Positions 1 through 8,395 of a stretch of 43,818 bases of DNA are shown here, piece by piece. The translations under genes were made by a program, and so were the position numbers. Origin of the DNA: Pseudoflavonifractor phocaeensis (lineage in GTDB: Bacteria > Bacillota > Clostridia > Oscillospirales > Oscillospiraceae). Positions within the stretch are counted from its first letter, which is position 1. The number at the start of each line of letters is the position of its first letter. The stretch spans positions 1 to 43,818 of the forward strand of contig NZ_JACLZC010000019.1 in NCBI RefSeq assembly GCF_016901735.1, read 5' to 3'. The notes beneath the pieces are model-generated. The model saw only the letters and a list, made by a program, of their open reading frames with translations. It was not told the DNA's origin and made no database searches.

Positions 1-2
1 GC

Positions 3-476
3 ACCTTTGTGGCCGTGGGGGCGGGGGGGGATTTTGGCTTTTCCGCCCTGGAGCGGGTCAAGGGGCAGCTGCGGGACCTCTTCGAGCTGCGGGCCATGTT
101 TGAGCCCCACGCCGCCGCCCTGGCCTGCCGCCGGGCCACCGAGGAGGAATTAACGCTCATTTTGCAGCAGGGCGCCCAGGTGGAGGCCTGCATCCGGGCG
201 GGACAGGACCGCACCGCCGCCGACCGGGCCTTTCATGCCGCCATCGTCCGGGCCACCCACAACGAATTTTTGGTCCGGCTTCTGCCCCTCATCGACCAGG
301 CGGTGGAGGCGGCCATCACCTCCGGCGGCCACCGGGAGGAGCTGGCCCAGGATACCAGCCGGGACCACGCCCTTTTACTGGACTTTTTCCGCAAGCGGGA
401 CGCCAAGGGGGCGGAATACGCCATGGCCATCCATATGCGCCACAGCATGGACGTGATGGAGCTGGACGGTGGATGA
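3..476 (+). CDS. GntR/FadR-type transcriptional regulator, C-terminal part (5' end outside window)
   Basis: The reading frame is already open at the window edge. The first visible residues (T-F-V-A) resemble the end of a GntR winged-helix domain (GTFVA), so the DNA-binding part lies upstream and the GTG at base 9 is probably not the true start. The rest is an all-helical FCD ligand-binding domain: an ELR-x3-EP-x-AA-x-LA block, then D-x-x-FH in the DRAFHAAI segment, and a late H-x-x-H pair (HMRHSM), where FCD proteins bind a metal and a carboxylate effector. FCD regulators usually control uptake or catabolism of organic acids or sugar acids. The target is unknown. It could regulate genes upstream of the window, or pepF just downstream. 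Confidence 0.85.
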   Translation, partial: TFVAVGAGGDFGFSALERVKGQLRDLFELRAMFEPHAAALACRRATEEELTLILQQGAQVEACIRAGQDRTAADRAFHAAIVRATHNEFLVRLLPLIDQAVEAAITSGGHREELAQDTSRDHALLLDFFRKRDAKGAEYAMAIHMRHSMDVMELDGG

Positions 477-498
477 AACCCCTGATCTGTGCTATACT
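470..498 (+). promoter_or_regulatory. candidate sigma-A promoter for pepF
   Basis: The -10 is TATACT at 493-498. A weak -35 (TGGATG, 470-475) lies 17 bp upstream and overlaps the stop codon of the preceding regulator. Read-through from the regulator is also possible because no terminator separates the two genes. Confidence 0.4.
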
Positions 499-527
499 AA
501 CCAAAAAACCAACAGGAGGAACCGACC

Positions 528-2330
528 ATGCCATCCAGACCCATTCCCCAGAGAGACCAGGTGCCCCAGCAGTACACCTGGAAGCTCTCCGACCTCTACG
601 AGACCCCCGACGCCTGGCAGCGGGATTTTGACGACTTGAAAGCCCAGATCCCCCAGCTGGCCGCCTATGCCGGCCGGCTGGGGGAGTGCGCGGATACCCT
701 CTACGCCTTTTTGGAGGAGGAGCAGGCGGCGGGGACCCGCTTTTCCAATTTGCTCAACTATGCCCAGCGGGGCAGCGATCAGGACACCCGGGACCCGGAT
801 TTTCAGGACCGGGTGGGCAAGATCATGTCCCTCTATGTGGAGCTGTCCGCCGCCCTGGCCTTTGAGACGCCGGAACTCTTGAAGCTCTCCCCCGAGACCT
901 GGGCGGACTTCTGCGCCCAAAAACCGGAGCTGCGCCTCTATCAGCGCTACTTTGACAACGTCCAGCGCCGCCGTCCCCACACCCTCTCCGACGCCGAGGA
1001 GGCCCTTCTGGCCGCCGCCGGCGAGCTGGCCCAGGCCCCGGACGATATTTTCGGCAAGCTGGCCGACGCCGACCTCACCTTCCCCGACGCGGTGGACAGC
1101 CGTGGCGAACATCACCCCATGTCCAACGGCTCCTATACCCGCCTCATGGAGTCGGAGGACCGGACCCTGCGCAAGTCCGCCTTCCAGTCCATGTATGCCG
1201 CTTACGGCGGCATGAAAAACACCCTGGCCGCCACCCTCTCCGCCCAGGTCAAGAGCCTCCAGTTCTTCGCCAACGCCCGGCGCTATCCCAGCGCCCTGGC
1301 CGCCTCCCTGGACGCCACCCATGTGCCAGAATCGGTCTACCATAACCTCATCGACACCGTCCACGCCAACCTGGACAAGATGTACCGTTACGTCTCCCTC
1401 CGCAAGAACATTCTGGGGGTGGATGAACTGCATATGTACGACGTCTACACCCCCATGGTGGAAGGATTCCATAAAGAGATCCCCTACGAGGAGGCCAAAG
1501 AGACGGTTTATGCCGCCCTGGCCCCTCTGGGAGAGGACTACCGGGCGGTCCTCCGGGAGGCCATGGAGGGCCGCTGGATCGACGTCTATGAAAACGTGGG
1601 CAAGCGCTCCGGCGGCTATATGGCCGGGGCTTTGGTCCACCCCTATATTTTGCTCAACTACAAGGACGACCTGGACAGCATGTTCACCCTGGCCCACGAG
1701 CTGGGCCACGCCGTCCACTCCTACCGCTCCAATCAGGATCAGCCGCCGGTCTATCGGGAGTATGTGATCTTCGTGGCGGAGGTGGCCTCCACCTGCAACG
1801 AGGCCCTGCTGATGGACTACCTGCTGGAGCGCACAGACGACCCCAGGGAGCGGGCCTGGCTCATCAACCACTTTTTGGAGCAGTTTAGAGGCACCATCTA
1901 CCGCCAGACCATGTTCGCCGAGTTTGAGCGGTCCATGGGACGGCGGTGCGCCGCCGGCGAGACCCTCACCGCCGACCTTTTGAGCCGGGACTATCTGGCC
2001 CTGAATCAGACCTATTTCGGCCCCGAAATGGTGTCCGACCCGGAGATCGCCCTGGAGTGGTCCCGCATTCCCCATTTCTATTATGATTACTATGTGTTCC
2101 AGTACGCCACCGGCTACGCCGCCGCCATGGCCCTGGCCAAACGCATCCGCACCGGCGGCAAGGAGGCGGTGGACGCCTATCTGTCCTTCCTGTCCGGCGG
2201 TTGCAGCAAGGACCCCATCGACCTTTTGAAGGACGCCGGGGTGGACATGACCACCCCCGCCCCCGTCCAGGAGGCCCTGGACCAGTTTGGCGTCCTGCTG
2301 GACGAGATGGAACAGCTCCTCAAAGCATAA
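528..2330 (+). CDS. pepF: oligoendopeptidase F (M3 family zinc metallopeptidase)
   Basis: A 600-residue cytoplasmic zinc peptidase that cuts short peptides, typically of about 7 to 17 residues. The zinc site is clear: HELGH at residues 390-394 gives the two histidines and the catalytic Glu, and E418 in FVAEVAST is the expected third ligand. Length and domain order match PepF/M3B (an N-terminal helical lobe to about residue 190, then the catalytic lobe). The start is fixed by an AGGAGG site 8 nt upstream of the ATG. No signal peptide is present. The gene ends at a bidirectional terminator. The nearby amino acid and peptide importers suggest a role in using imported peptides, but that link is inference from proximity. 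Confidence 0.97.
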   Translation: MPSRPIPQRDQVPQQYTWKLSDLYETPDAWQRDFDDLKAQIPQLAAYAGRLGECADTLYAFLEEEQAAGTRFSNLLNYAQRGSDQDTRDPDFQDRVGKIMSLYVELSAALAFETPELLKLSPETWADFCAQKPELRLYQRYFDNVQRRRPHTLSDAEEALLAAAGELAQAPDDIFGKLADADLTFPDAVDSRGEHHPMSNGSYTRLMESEDRTLRKSAFQSMYAAYGGMKNTLAATLSAQVKSLQFFANARRYPSALAASLDATHVPESVYHNLIDTVHANLDKMYRYVSLRKNILGVDELHMYDVYTPMVEGFHKEIPYEEAKETVYAALAPLGEDYRAVLREAMEGRWIDVYENVGKRSGGYMAGALVHPYILLNYKDDLDSMFTLAHELGHAVHSYRSNQDQPPVYREYVIFVAEVASTCNEALLMDYLLERTDDPRERAWLINHFLEQFRGTIYRQTMFAEFERSMGRRCAAGETLTADLLSRDYLALNQTYFGPEMVSDPEIALEWSRIPHFYYDYYVFQYATGYAAAMALAKRIRTGGKEAVDAYLSFLSGGCSKDPIDLLKDAGVDMTTPAPVQEALDQFGVLLDEMEQLLKA

Positions 2331-2331
2331 A

Positions 2332-2371
2332 GAAAACGCCCTCTGCTCCCAACGGAACAGAGGGCGTTTTC
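2332..2371. terminator. bidirectional intrinsic terminator between pepF and the HIT gene
   Basis: A perfect stem (AAAACGCCCTCTG paired with CAGAGGGCGTTTT) is flanked by A and T runs on both sides. It can therefore end pepF on the plus strand and the amino acid transporter/HIT operon on the minus strand. Confidence 0.9.
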
Positions 2372-2383
2372 CTGCTGCGTTTC

Positions 2384-2803
2384 TTAAAGCGCCGCCTTCA
2401 GCTTGGCGATCATGTCCTGATACGCCTCGTCGCTCAGGTAGGTCTGACCGGGGTTCATGGCAAATACGCCGCCCCACTCAAACTCGTCCTTGTACTTGGG
2501 CACCAGATGCACATGGAGGTGACAGCCGGTGTCGCCGTACGCGCCGTAGTTCACCTTATTGGGGTGGAACACGGCGTGGATGGCCTTGGCGGCCTTGGCC
2601 ACGTCGGCAAAGAAGGCGTCCCGGTCGGCATCGCTCAGGTCCACCAGCTCGCTCACATGGTCCTTGTAGGCCACGATGCACCGGCCAGGGTGGCTCTGCT
2701 CCTTAAAGAGGATCAGGTCGCTCACCGACAGATGACACACCGGAATGCCGAAGGCATCCAGCAGGTCGCCGCCCATACAGTATCCACAATTGGCGTCTTT
2801 CAT
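2384..2803 (-). CDS. HIT family protein (histidine triad nucleotide hydrolase)
   Basis: 139 residues, with the histidine triad HLHVH at residues 95-99 in the usual place near the C-terminus. An N-terminal C-x-x-C (residues 6-9) is probably part of the zinc site seen in many HIT proteins. HIT enzymes hydrolyse nucleoside phosphoramidates or dinucleoside polyphosphates; the exact substrate is not readable here. The start follows an AAGGAG site. The ATG lies only 17 bp downstream of the ABC ATPase stop, so this is very probably the last gene of the amino acid transporter operon, an unusual position for a HIT gene. Confidence 0.93.
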   Translation of the reverse strand: MKDANCGYCMGGDLLDAFGIPVCHLSVSDLILFKEQSHPGRCIVAYKDHVSELVDLSDADRDAFFADVAKAAKAIHAVFHPNKVNYGAYGDTGCHLHVHLVPKYKDEFEWGGVFAMNPGQTYLSDEAYQDMIAKLKAAL

Positions 2804-2820
2804 GGGGAAAACTCCTTTCT

Positions 2821-3543
2821 TTACAGCACTTTGGACAGAAAATCAATGGTACGCTGTTCTCTGGGATGGGCGAAGAACTCCTTGGGCTCGTTCTCCTCCA
2901 GAATGTGGCCGCCGTCCATGAAGAGCACCCGGGTGCCCACCTCCCGGGCAAAGCCCATCTCGTGGGTCACCACCACCATGGTCATGCCCTCCTCGGCCAG
3001 CTCCTTCATCACGTCCAGCACCTCGCCCACCATTTCCGGGTCCAGGGCGGAGGTGGGCTCGTCAAAGAGCATCACCTTGGGCCGCATGGCCAGGGCCCGC
3101 ACAATGGCGATGCGCTGTTTCTGGCCGCCGGAGAGCTGGTTGGGGTAGGCGTCGGCCTTCTCCTCCAGACCCACCCGCTTCAAAAGGGCGGTGGCGGTAT
3201 CATCCGCCTCGGCCTGGCTCATGAGCTTGGTGCGCACCGGGGCGAGGGTGATGTTTTTCCGGATGGTCATGTTGGGGAAGAGGTTGAAGTGCTGGAACAC
3301 CATGCCCATCTGACGGCGGACGGCGTCGATGTCCACCTTGGGGTCGGTGAGCTCCACCCCGTCGAAGGTGATGGAGCCGCCGGTGGGGGTCTCCAGCAGG
3401 TTGAGGCAGCGCAGGAAGGTGGACTTACCCGAGCCGGAGGGGCCGATCACCACGACCTTTTCGCCGGGATAGATGTGCTGGTCGATCTTGTCCAGTACCA
3501 GATGGTCCCCGAAGGACTTGGACAACTGTTTAACGTCGATCAC
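2821..3543 (-). CDS. polar amino acid ABC transporter, ATP-binding protein
   Basis: 240 residues, the normal length for a GlnQ/HisP-type ATPase. Walker A is GPSGSGKST (34-42), the signature is LSGGQ (137-141), and Walker B is VMLFDEP (157-163). It powers import through the adjacent permease. The open frame extends upstream to 3645, but that extension only shadows the permease gene. A GTG start at 3541-3543 with an AAAGGAGG site 10 nt upstream gives the family length. It overlaps the permease 3' end by 14 bp, which implies translational coupling. Likely substrate class: glutamine or another polar amino acid. Confidence 0.95.
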   Translation of the reverse strand: MIDVKQLSKSFGDHLVLDKIDQHIYPGEKVVVIGPSGSGKSTFLRCLNLLETPTGGSITFDGVELTDPKVDIDAVRRQMGMVFQHFNLFPNMTIRKNITLAPVRTKLMSQAEADDTATALLKRVGLEEKADAYPNQLSGGQKQRIAIVRALAMRPKVMLFDEPTSALDPEMVGEVLDVMKELAEEGMTMVVVTHEMGFAREVGTRVLFMDGGHILEENEPKEFFAHPREQRTIDFLSKVL

Positions 3544-4291
3544 TTTGACGCAGCCTCCTTTCCAGCTTGCCCTGGAGCCAGCTGAAGATGAGCACCATAA
3601 TGAGGTACATAATGGCGGTAATGATGTAAGGATACATGGGTTCATAGGTCTTGGTAATGATGGCCTGGGCGAAATAGACGATTTCCTTGCCGCCCACCAC
3701 CGAGATGAGGGAGGTATCCTTCAGCAGCACGATGAATTCGTTGCCCAGAGAGGGGAGAATGGCCTTGAACGCCTGGGGCACCACGATAAAGCGCATGGTG
3801 TCCAGATAGTTGAGGCCCAGGGACCGGCCGGCCTCCATCTGGCCGGGGTCCAGGGACATGAGGCCGCCGCGGATGATCTCGGCCACGTAAGCCCCCGAGT
3901 TGATGCCCAGGGACAGGGCGCCCACCAGGGTCTTATTGCGGCTGCTGGCAAAGACCACAAAGCCCATAATCATCAGCTGGACCATCATGGGGGTGCCGCG
4001 GATGACGGTGACGTAGATCTTGCAGACCGCGTTGATGAGACCCAGCAGGGGATTGCGTTTGCCGGGGCGCTGCTGGTCGTGGGCGGTGCGGATGACGGCC
4101 ACCAGCACGCCCAGCACCACGCCCAGAATAAGGGCCATAATGGTGACCTGGATGGTGGTGCCGAGACCCTGGAAGTAGGTGATCCACCGGTCCTCATAAA
4201 ACCAGGCGTTGTAGAACTTGATGTAGGTATCCTGCCAGACGTTGGGATTTTCCAGGGCCTTGAAGGACTCATACAGCGCTGTCGGATCCAT
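3530..4291 (-). CDS. polar amino acid ABC transporter, permease
   Basis: 253 residues of the HisM/GlnP type. Membrane segments include [20 protein letters not shown] near residue 45 and a hydrophobic C-terminal segment ([15 protein letters not shown]). The ABC-coupling EAA loop is visible ([20 protein letters not shown]). The start chosen is the ATG at 4289-4291, which has AAAGGAG 7 nt upstream; an earlier in-frame ATG lacks such a site. It forms the membrane channel for the binding protein encoded upstream and the ATPase encoded downstream. Confidence 0.95.
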   Translation of the reverse strand: MDPTALYESFKALENPNVWQDTYIKFYNAWFYEDRWITYFQGLGTTIQVTIMALILGVVLGVLVAVIRTAHDQQRPGKRNPLLGLINAVCKIYVTVIRGTPMMVQLMIMGFVVFASSRNKTLVGALSLGINSGAYVAEIIRGGLMSLDPGQMEAGRSLGLNYLDTMRFIVVPQAFKAILPSLGNEFIVLLKDTSLISVVGGKEIVYFAQAIITKTYEPMYPYIITAIMYLIMVLIFSWLQGKLERRLRQSDRR

Positions 4292-4375
4292 ATGGGCGCT
4301 CCTTTCTGTTTGGGGATGAAATACCACAAAAGGGACGGCAGACGCCGCCCCTTTTGCGGAAAGCAGGCTGGTGGA

Positions 4376-5251
4376 TTACTCAGCCTTGATGTACTTGGCG
4401 ATGATGGTGTCCACGGTGCCGTCGGCCTGCAGCTCGCTCAGCGCGCCCTGCACGGCGTTCAGCAGGGAGGTATTGCCCTCGTCCACGGCGATGCAGTAGT
4501 CCTCTTCCACCCAGTTGCCGGGCAGGATGGTCAGGCCGGTGTTGGCGGCGACGAACTCCTCGGCGGGGGCCTGGTCAATGATGACCGCGTCCACCTGGCC
4601 GTTCATCAGGGCCTGCACGGCGGTGGCGCCGTTGTCGTAGGCGATGACGTGGTCCTCACCGTAGCCGCCGTTCTCGGGGGTGTCGGAGGCGTAGATGTAG
4701 CCGGTGGTGCCGCGCTGGGTGCCGATCAGGTAGTCGCCCAGGTTGTCCATGTTGACCTCGGAGCCCTCCTTGACGATGACCACCTGCACGCCGGTGGCGT
4801 ACTTCTCGGTGAAGTCCATCACCTCGTCCCGGTCCTCGCTGTAGCTCAGGCCGGCCAGCACCACGTCGGCGGCGTTGTTCTGCACGGCCATCAGAGCGGA
4901 GTCAAACTCCATGTCGTCGATGACCAGCTCCAGGCCCAGCTTGTCGGCGATGGCCTTGGCGATCTCCACGTCGATGCCCTCGAAGCCGTCATAGGCGCCT
5001 TCGCCGTCGGCCACCATTTCATAGGGGGGGAACTGGGCGTTGGTGGCCATGATGAGCTTGCCGTCCTCCACCAGCTGGAGGGCGCCGTCGGTCTCGTCGC
5101 CGCCGTTGGGGGCGGTGCTGGTGATCACGTCGGTCTCCTCGTTGGTGTCAGAGGGGGTGTCGGAGGGAACGGTAGCGGTGCCGGTAGAGCAGCCGGCCAG
5201 CAGGGACAGGGACAGGGCCGCAGCCATGCCCAGGGCAAAGAGCTTTTTCAT
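4376..5251 (-). CDS. amino acid ABC transporter substrate-binding lipoprotein
   Basis: 291 residues with a lipoprotein signal peptide: MKK, a hydrophobic stretch, then lipobox LLAGC (Cys at about residue 21). A Thr/Ser/Asp/Glu-rich linker follows. The mature part is an SBP_bac_3 fold: NAQFPPYEM near the ligand pocket, GIDVEIAKAIADKLG, and the late GNWVEEDYCIAVD segment. It captures the substrate outside the cell and delivers it to the permease. First gene of a four-gene operon (binding protein, permease, ATPase, HIT protein). The short gap to the permease (84 bp) holds no strong terminator. Confidence 0.95.
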   Translation of the reverse strand: MKKLFALGMAAALSLSLLAGCSTGTATVPSDTPSDTNEETDVITSTAPNGGDETDGALQLVEDGKLIMATNAQFPPYEMVADGEGAYDGFEGIDVEIAKAIADKLGLELVIDDMEFDSALMAVQNNAADVVLAGLSYSEDRDEVMDFTEKYATGVQVVIVKEGSEVNMDNLGDYLIGTQRGTTGYIYASDTPENGGYGEDHVIAYDNGATAVQALMNGQVDAVIIDQAPAEEFVAANTGLTILPGNWVEEDYCIAVDEGNTSLLNAVQGALSELQADGTVDTIIAKYIKAE

Positions 5252-5283
5252 TGCAATCTCTCCTCAGATCAAATCGAAGTCCG

Positions 5284-5307
5284 GGCGGCGAAAAAGCCGT
5301 CGCCGCC
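5284..5307 (-). promoter_or_regulatory. 5' leader hairpin of the amino acid transporter operon
   Basis: GGCGGCG (5284-5290) can pair with CGCCGCC (5301-5307) around a 10-nt loop in the untranslated leader. There is no U-run after the stem, so it looks like a stability or structure element rather than a terminator. Confidence 0.35.
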
Positions 5308-5318
5308 GGGTGAATCTT

Positions 5319-5346
5319 ATTATACACGTTATTCAGATAAATGCAA
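5319..5346 (-). promoter_or_regulatory. sigma-A promoter of the amino acid transporter operon
   Basis: On the minus strand, -35 TTGCAT (5341-5346) and -10 TATAAT (5319-5324) are 16 bp apart, giving a leader of about 60 nt before the ATG. Confidence 0.75.
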
Positions 5347-5354
5347 GGCTTTCC

Positions 5355-5371
5355 TGAATATTTATAAATAT
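5355..5371. promoter_or_regulatory. AT-rich palindrome upstream of the promoter, possible ArgR-type operator
   Basis: ATATTTATAAATAT (5358-5371) is a perfect 14-bp palindrome just upstream of the -35 box. It is flanked by TGAAT, which resembles one half of an ARG box. A regulator cannot be assigned from sequence alone. Confidence 0.3.
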
Positions 5372-5435
5372 CAAATTGCGAAAAAACTTGGGGGAGAAAG
5401 GACGGAAAACTGTAAATACATCCTATCACAGGTGG

Positions 5436-5474
5436 AAAAAAGAGGAGGCAGAGCGGGTGCCCTGCCTCCTCTTT
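5436..5474 (-). terminator. intrinsic terminator after oppA
   Basis: A strong stem (AAAGAGGAGGCA with TGCCTCCTCTTT) is followed on the minus strand by a run of six U. It lies 20 bp beyond the oppA stop. Confidence 0.88.
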
Positions 5475-5493
5475 CATCCATATTCAGTCTGGC

Positions 5494-7164
5494 TTACGGC
5501 TGGGTGCAGTAGGAGAAGATGAACGCGCCCAGAGGAGAGTAGTACATGCCATGGACGTTGTCCGAGATCATGTAGGGATTGGAGTAGTAGTAGAGAGGCG
5601 CGATGGCGCAGTCCTGCTCCATCAGCAGGTCCTCGGCCTGATGCATGAGCGCCATGCGGCCCTCGGCGTCGGAGTCGGACAGGACCTCGGTCATGATGGC
5701 GTCATACTCGCTGTTGGAGTAGTGGGCGTCGTTGTTGCCGTTGTCGGTCATAAACATATCCAGGAAGGACACGGGATCGTTGTAGTCGGCAATCCAGCCG
5801 TTGCGGCACATGGAGTACTCGCCCTTGGAACGGGTCTCCAGGAACACGTTCCAGTCCTGGTTGTCCAGACGCACCTGAACGCCCAGCACTTCCTTCCACA
5901 TGGACTGGAGGGCCTCGGCGATGGCGCCGTGGCGCTCATCGGTGTTGTAGAGGTAGGTGACCTCGGGGAAGCCCTCGCCGTTGGGGTAGCCGGCCTCGGC
6001 CAGCAGCTGACGGGCCAGCTCGCAGTTGGCCTCGTAGTCGTTCACGTCGATGTAATCGCCGCCCACGGTGCGGAAATCGTCGCCGTCGGTGCCCTGCGCG
6101 TCCACCACGTTGGAGGGCACCCAACCGCCGGCGGGAACCTCGCCGGACTGGGTCACCTGCTGCACGATGTAGTTGCGGTCGATGGCCAGGGAGAAGGCTC
6201 TGCGGACGTTCACATCGTCGAAGGGGGCCTTCTGGTTGTTGAAGCACACATAGTAGGTGCCCAGATAGTCGCCGGGGAGGAGGGTGCCCGCCACCAGCAG
6301 AGAGGCGGTCTCATCGGGGGGAGGATTCTGCATGTAGTCCAGGTCGCCGTTGTTGAAAGCGGTCAGCTGGGCGTTGGCGTCGTCCATCAGCTTGAAGGTC
6401 AGGGTGTCGGGACCCAGCTCTTCCACGTTGTAGTACTTTTCGTTCTGGGCCATGACGATCTCAGCGTCATGGGTCCAGCTGGCCATCTTGTAGGGGCCGT
6501 TGCACACATAGGTAGAGGGGTCCTGAGACCAGGTGGAGTTGCCCTCCACCACGTCCTCACGGAGGGGCATGGTGTTGGGGAAGGCGCAGATATCCAGGAA
6601 GTAGGAGCAGTTATAGGTCAGCTGCACCTCGAAGGTCTTGTCGTCCACGGCCTTGACGCCCAGCTCGGACTTGTCCTTCTCGCCGTTGATGATCTCGTTG
6701 GCGTTCACCACCATGGCAATGATGGTGTTGTAGGGAGAGGCGGTCTCGGGGTCCACCAGACGCTGCCAGGAGTAGACGAAGTCATTGGCGGTGACAGGCT
6801 CGCCGTCGGACCAATAGATGTCGTCGCGCAGCGTGAAGGTGTAGGTGTAAGTACCGTCGGCGTTTTCGGTGACGGCGGGCTCCTCAGCGGCCTGGCCGGG
6901 GACCAGGACGGCGGTGGCGCCGTTGCGGCCGTCGCCGGAGGGATCGCTGTCCACATACTTGTACAGGCCCTCGAAGAGGTGGTTCATCATGACGTTGCCG
7001 TCAACGGTGCGGTTGAGGGTGGGGTCCATGGTCTCGGGCTCGGACGCGAAGCACAGGTTCAGGTTGAAGCCGGAACTCTGCTCGGTGGTGTTGCTGCAGC
7101 CGGCCAGGAGGGAAACGGCCAGGGCAGCGGAGAGACCCAGAGCAAGCAGTCTGCTCTTCTTCAT
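5494..7164 (-). CDS. oppA: oligopeptide ABC transporter substrate-binding lipoprotein
   Basis: 556 residues in the SBP_bac_5 family. The signal peptide is MKKSRLLALG then a hydrophobic run and lipobox SLLAGC. Family landmarks include EPETMDPTLNR, YTFTLRDDIYWSDGEPV, FSLAIDRNYIVQQ and the C-terminal APLYYYSNPYMI. It binds extracellular peptides for OppBCDF. The chosen start has GGAGG 8 nt upstream; the frame runs 20 codons further 5' without support. oppA sits last (order oppB-C-D-F-A) and has its own promoter in the 196-bp gap after oppF, consistent with extra expression of the binding protein. Confidence 0.96.
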   Translation of the reverse strand: MKKSRLLALGLSAALAVSLLAGCSNTTEQSSGFNLNLCFASEPETMDPTLNRTVDGNVMMNHLFEGLYKYVDSDPSGDGRNGATAVLVPGQAAEEPAVTENADGTYTYTFTLRDDIYWSDGEPVTANDFVYSWQRLVDPETASPYNTIIAMVVNANEIINGEKDKSELGVKAVDDKTFEVQLTYNCSYFLDICAFPNTMPLREDVVEGNSTWSQDPSTYVCNGPYKMASWTHDAEIVMAQNEKYYNVEELGPDTLTFKLMDDANAQLTAFNNGDLDYMQNPPPDETASLLVAGTLLPGDYLGTYYVCFNNQKAPFDDVNVRRAFSLAIDRNYIVQQVTQSGEVPAGGWVPSNVVDAQGTDGDDFRTVGGDYIDVNDYEANCELARQLLAEAGYPNGEGFPEVTYLYNTDERHGAIAEALQSMWKEVLGVQVRLDNQDWNVFLETRSKGEYSMCRNGWIADYNDPVSFLDMFMTDNGNNDAHYSNSEYDAIMTEVLSDSDAEGRMALMHQAEDLLMEQDCAIAPLYYYSNPYMISDNVHGMYYSPLGAFIFSYCTQP

Positions 7165-7199
7165 TGCTAGTACCTCCAATTTCAATCTTTGCATCAAAA

Positions 7200-7217
7200 A
7201 CGCGGAGAGAAACCGCG
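7200..7217 (-). promoter_or_regulatory. terminator-like hairpin in the oppA leader
   Basis: In the transcript, CGCGG pairs with CCGCG around a 7-nt loop and is followed immediately by UUUUU, between the oppA promoter and its ribosome binding site. It has the form of a weak intrinsic terminator and may act as an attenuator or 5' stabiliser. Confidence 0.4.
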
Positions 7218-7265
7218 ATGACACACAAATACCACAGTGGAAAACAAATTCCCCTGTATTTTAGC

Positions 7266-7294
7266 ATTATAACACTTCACCCTGATATTGTAAA
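7266..7294 (-). promoter_or_regulatory. sigma-A promoter of oppA
   Basis: On the minus strand, -35 TTTACA (7289-7294) and -10 TATAAT (7266-7271) are exactly 17 bp apart. The leader is about 95 nt. Confidence 0.85.
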
Positions 7295-7360
7295 GAAAAT
7301 GTTTCAAAACAATGAACAGAATATGAAATAATATCGCATAAAAATCCAGAAACAGGGAAT

Positions 7361-8395
7361 TTACTTGTTCAGCAGGTGGCAGGCGGCGTAATGGCCGGGC
7401 TCTACCTCCCGGAATTCCGGCACGGACTCGCTGCACGCCTTGGTGGCGTAGGGGCAACGGGTGTGGAAGCGGCAGCCGGAGGGGGGATTCATGGGGGAGG
7501 GAATGTCGCCCTCCAGCACGATGCGCTGCCGGGAACGGCTGACCTCGGGGTCGGGCACCGGCACGGCGGACAGGAGGGTCTGGGTGTAGGGATGGAGGGG
7601 GTGCTTGTTGAGCTCATAGCTCTCAGCCAGCTCCACCAGGGAGCCCAGATACATCACGCCGATGCGGTTGGAGATGTGGCGCACCACCGAGAGGTCATGG
7701 GCGATGAACAGGTAGGTGAGACCCAGCTCCTCCTGCATGTCCTCCAGCATATTGACCACCTGGGACTGGATGGACACGTCCAAAGCGGAGATGGGCTCGT
7801 CACAGACAATGAATTCCGGCTTCACCGCCAGGGCGCGGGCGATGCCCACCCGCTGCTGCTGGCCGCCGGAGAACTCGTGGGGGTAGCGGTTGGCGTGCTC
7901 GGTGTTGAGCCCCACCATGCGCAGCAGTTCCTTGATCCGGTCGGAGCGCTCGGCCTTGGAGGAATAGAGCTTGTGGATGTCCAGCGCCTCGCCGATGATT
8001 TCGCCCACCGTCATGCGGGGGTCCAGAGAGGCGGAGGGGTCCTGGAAGATGATCTGCATCTTGCGGCGGTAGGGGAGCATGTTGGCGCTCTTGGCCTTGG
8101 GCACCTTGCGGTGGACCAGCTTGCCCTCCCCGTCCCGGGTCCAGGGGTCCTGCCCCTGGAAGATGGGCTTGCCGTCGTAGATGATCTCGCCGGAGGTAGG
8201 TTCATGGAGCTGGAGAATGGTACGGCCCAGGGTGGTCTTGCCGCAGCCCGACTCGCCCACCAGGCCCAGGGTCTCGCCCTTGCGGATGAAGAGGGAGACG
8301 TTCTCCACCGCCTGGACGCCGGGGCCCTTGACTCCCTTGACGGGGAAGTATTTTTTTAGGTTTTTGACTTCCAACAGGATCTTATCTTCAGCCAT
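7361..8395 (-). CDS. oppF: oligopeptide ABC transporter, ATP-binding protein OppF
   Basis: 344 residues. Walker A is GESGCGKTT (47-55), the signature is FSGGQQQR, and Walker B is FIVCDEP. The C-terminal oligo_HPY extension has the Cys-rich pattern C-x5-C-x6-C ([15 protein letters not shown]) typical of OppD/OppF/DppF, where an Fe-S cluster or structural site has been proposed. One of two different ATPases driving the peptide importer. Its start overlaps the oppD 3' end by 8 bp, indicating coupling. Confidence 0.95.
   Translation of the reverse strand: MAEDKILLEVKNLKKYFPVKGVKGPGVQAVENVSLFIRKGETLGLVGESGCGKTTLGRTILQLHEPTSGEIIYDGKPIFQGQDPWTRDGEGKLVHRKVPKAKSANMLPYRRKMQIIFQDPSASLDPRMTVGEIIGEALDIHKLYSSKAERSDRIKELLRMVGLNTEHANRYPHEFSGGQQQRVGIARALAVKPEFIVCDEPISALDVSIQSQVVNMLEDMQEELGLTYLFIAHDLSVVRHISNRIGVMYLGSLVELAESYELNKHPLHPYTQTLLSAVPVPDPEVSRSRQRIVLEGDIPSPMNPPSGCRFHTRCPYATKACSESVPEFREVEPGHYAACHLLNK

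Noticed and set aside
492..2477. A long open frame antisense to pepF
   Set aside because: It is rich in Gly, Val, His and Leu without domains, as expected from the reverse strand of a GC-rich gene, and has no ribosome site.
3544..3645. N-terminal extension of the amino acid ABC ATPase
   Set aside because: Residues before the GTG at 3543 are unlike the family and overlap the permease coding frame; the ribosome site supports the shorter form.
3473..5512. A 679-codon open frame antisense to the amino acid transporter
   Set aside because: Shadow of permease and binding-protein genes; composition not protein-like.
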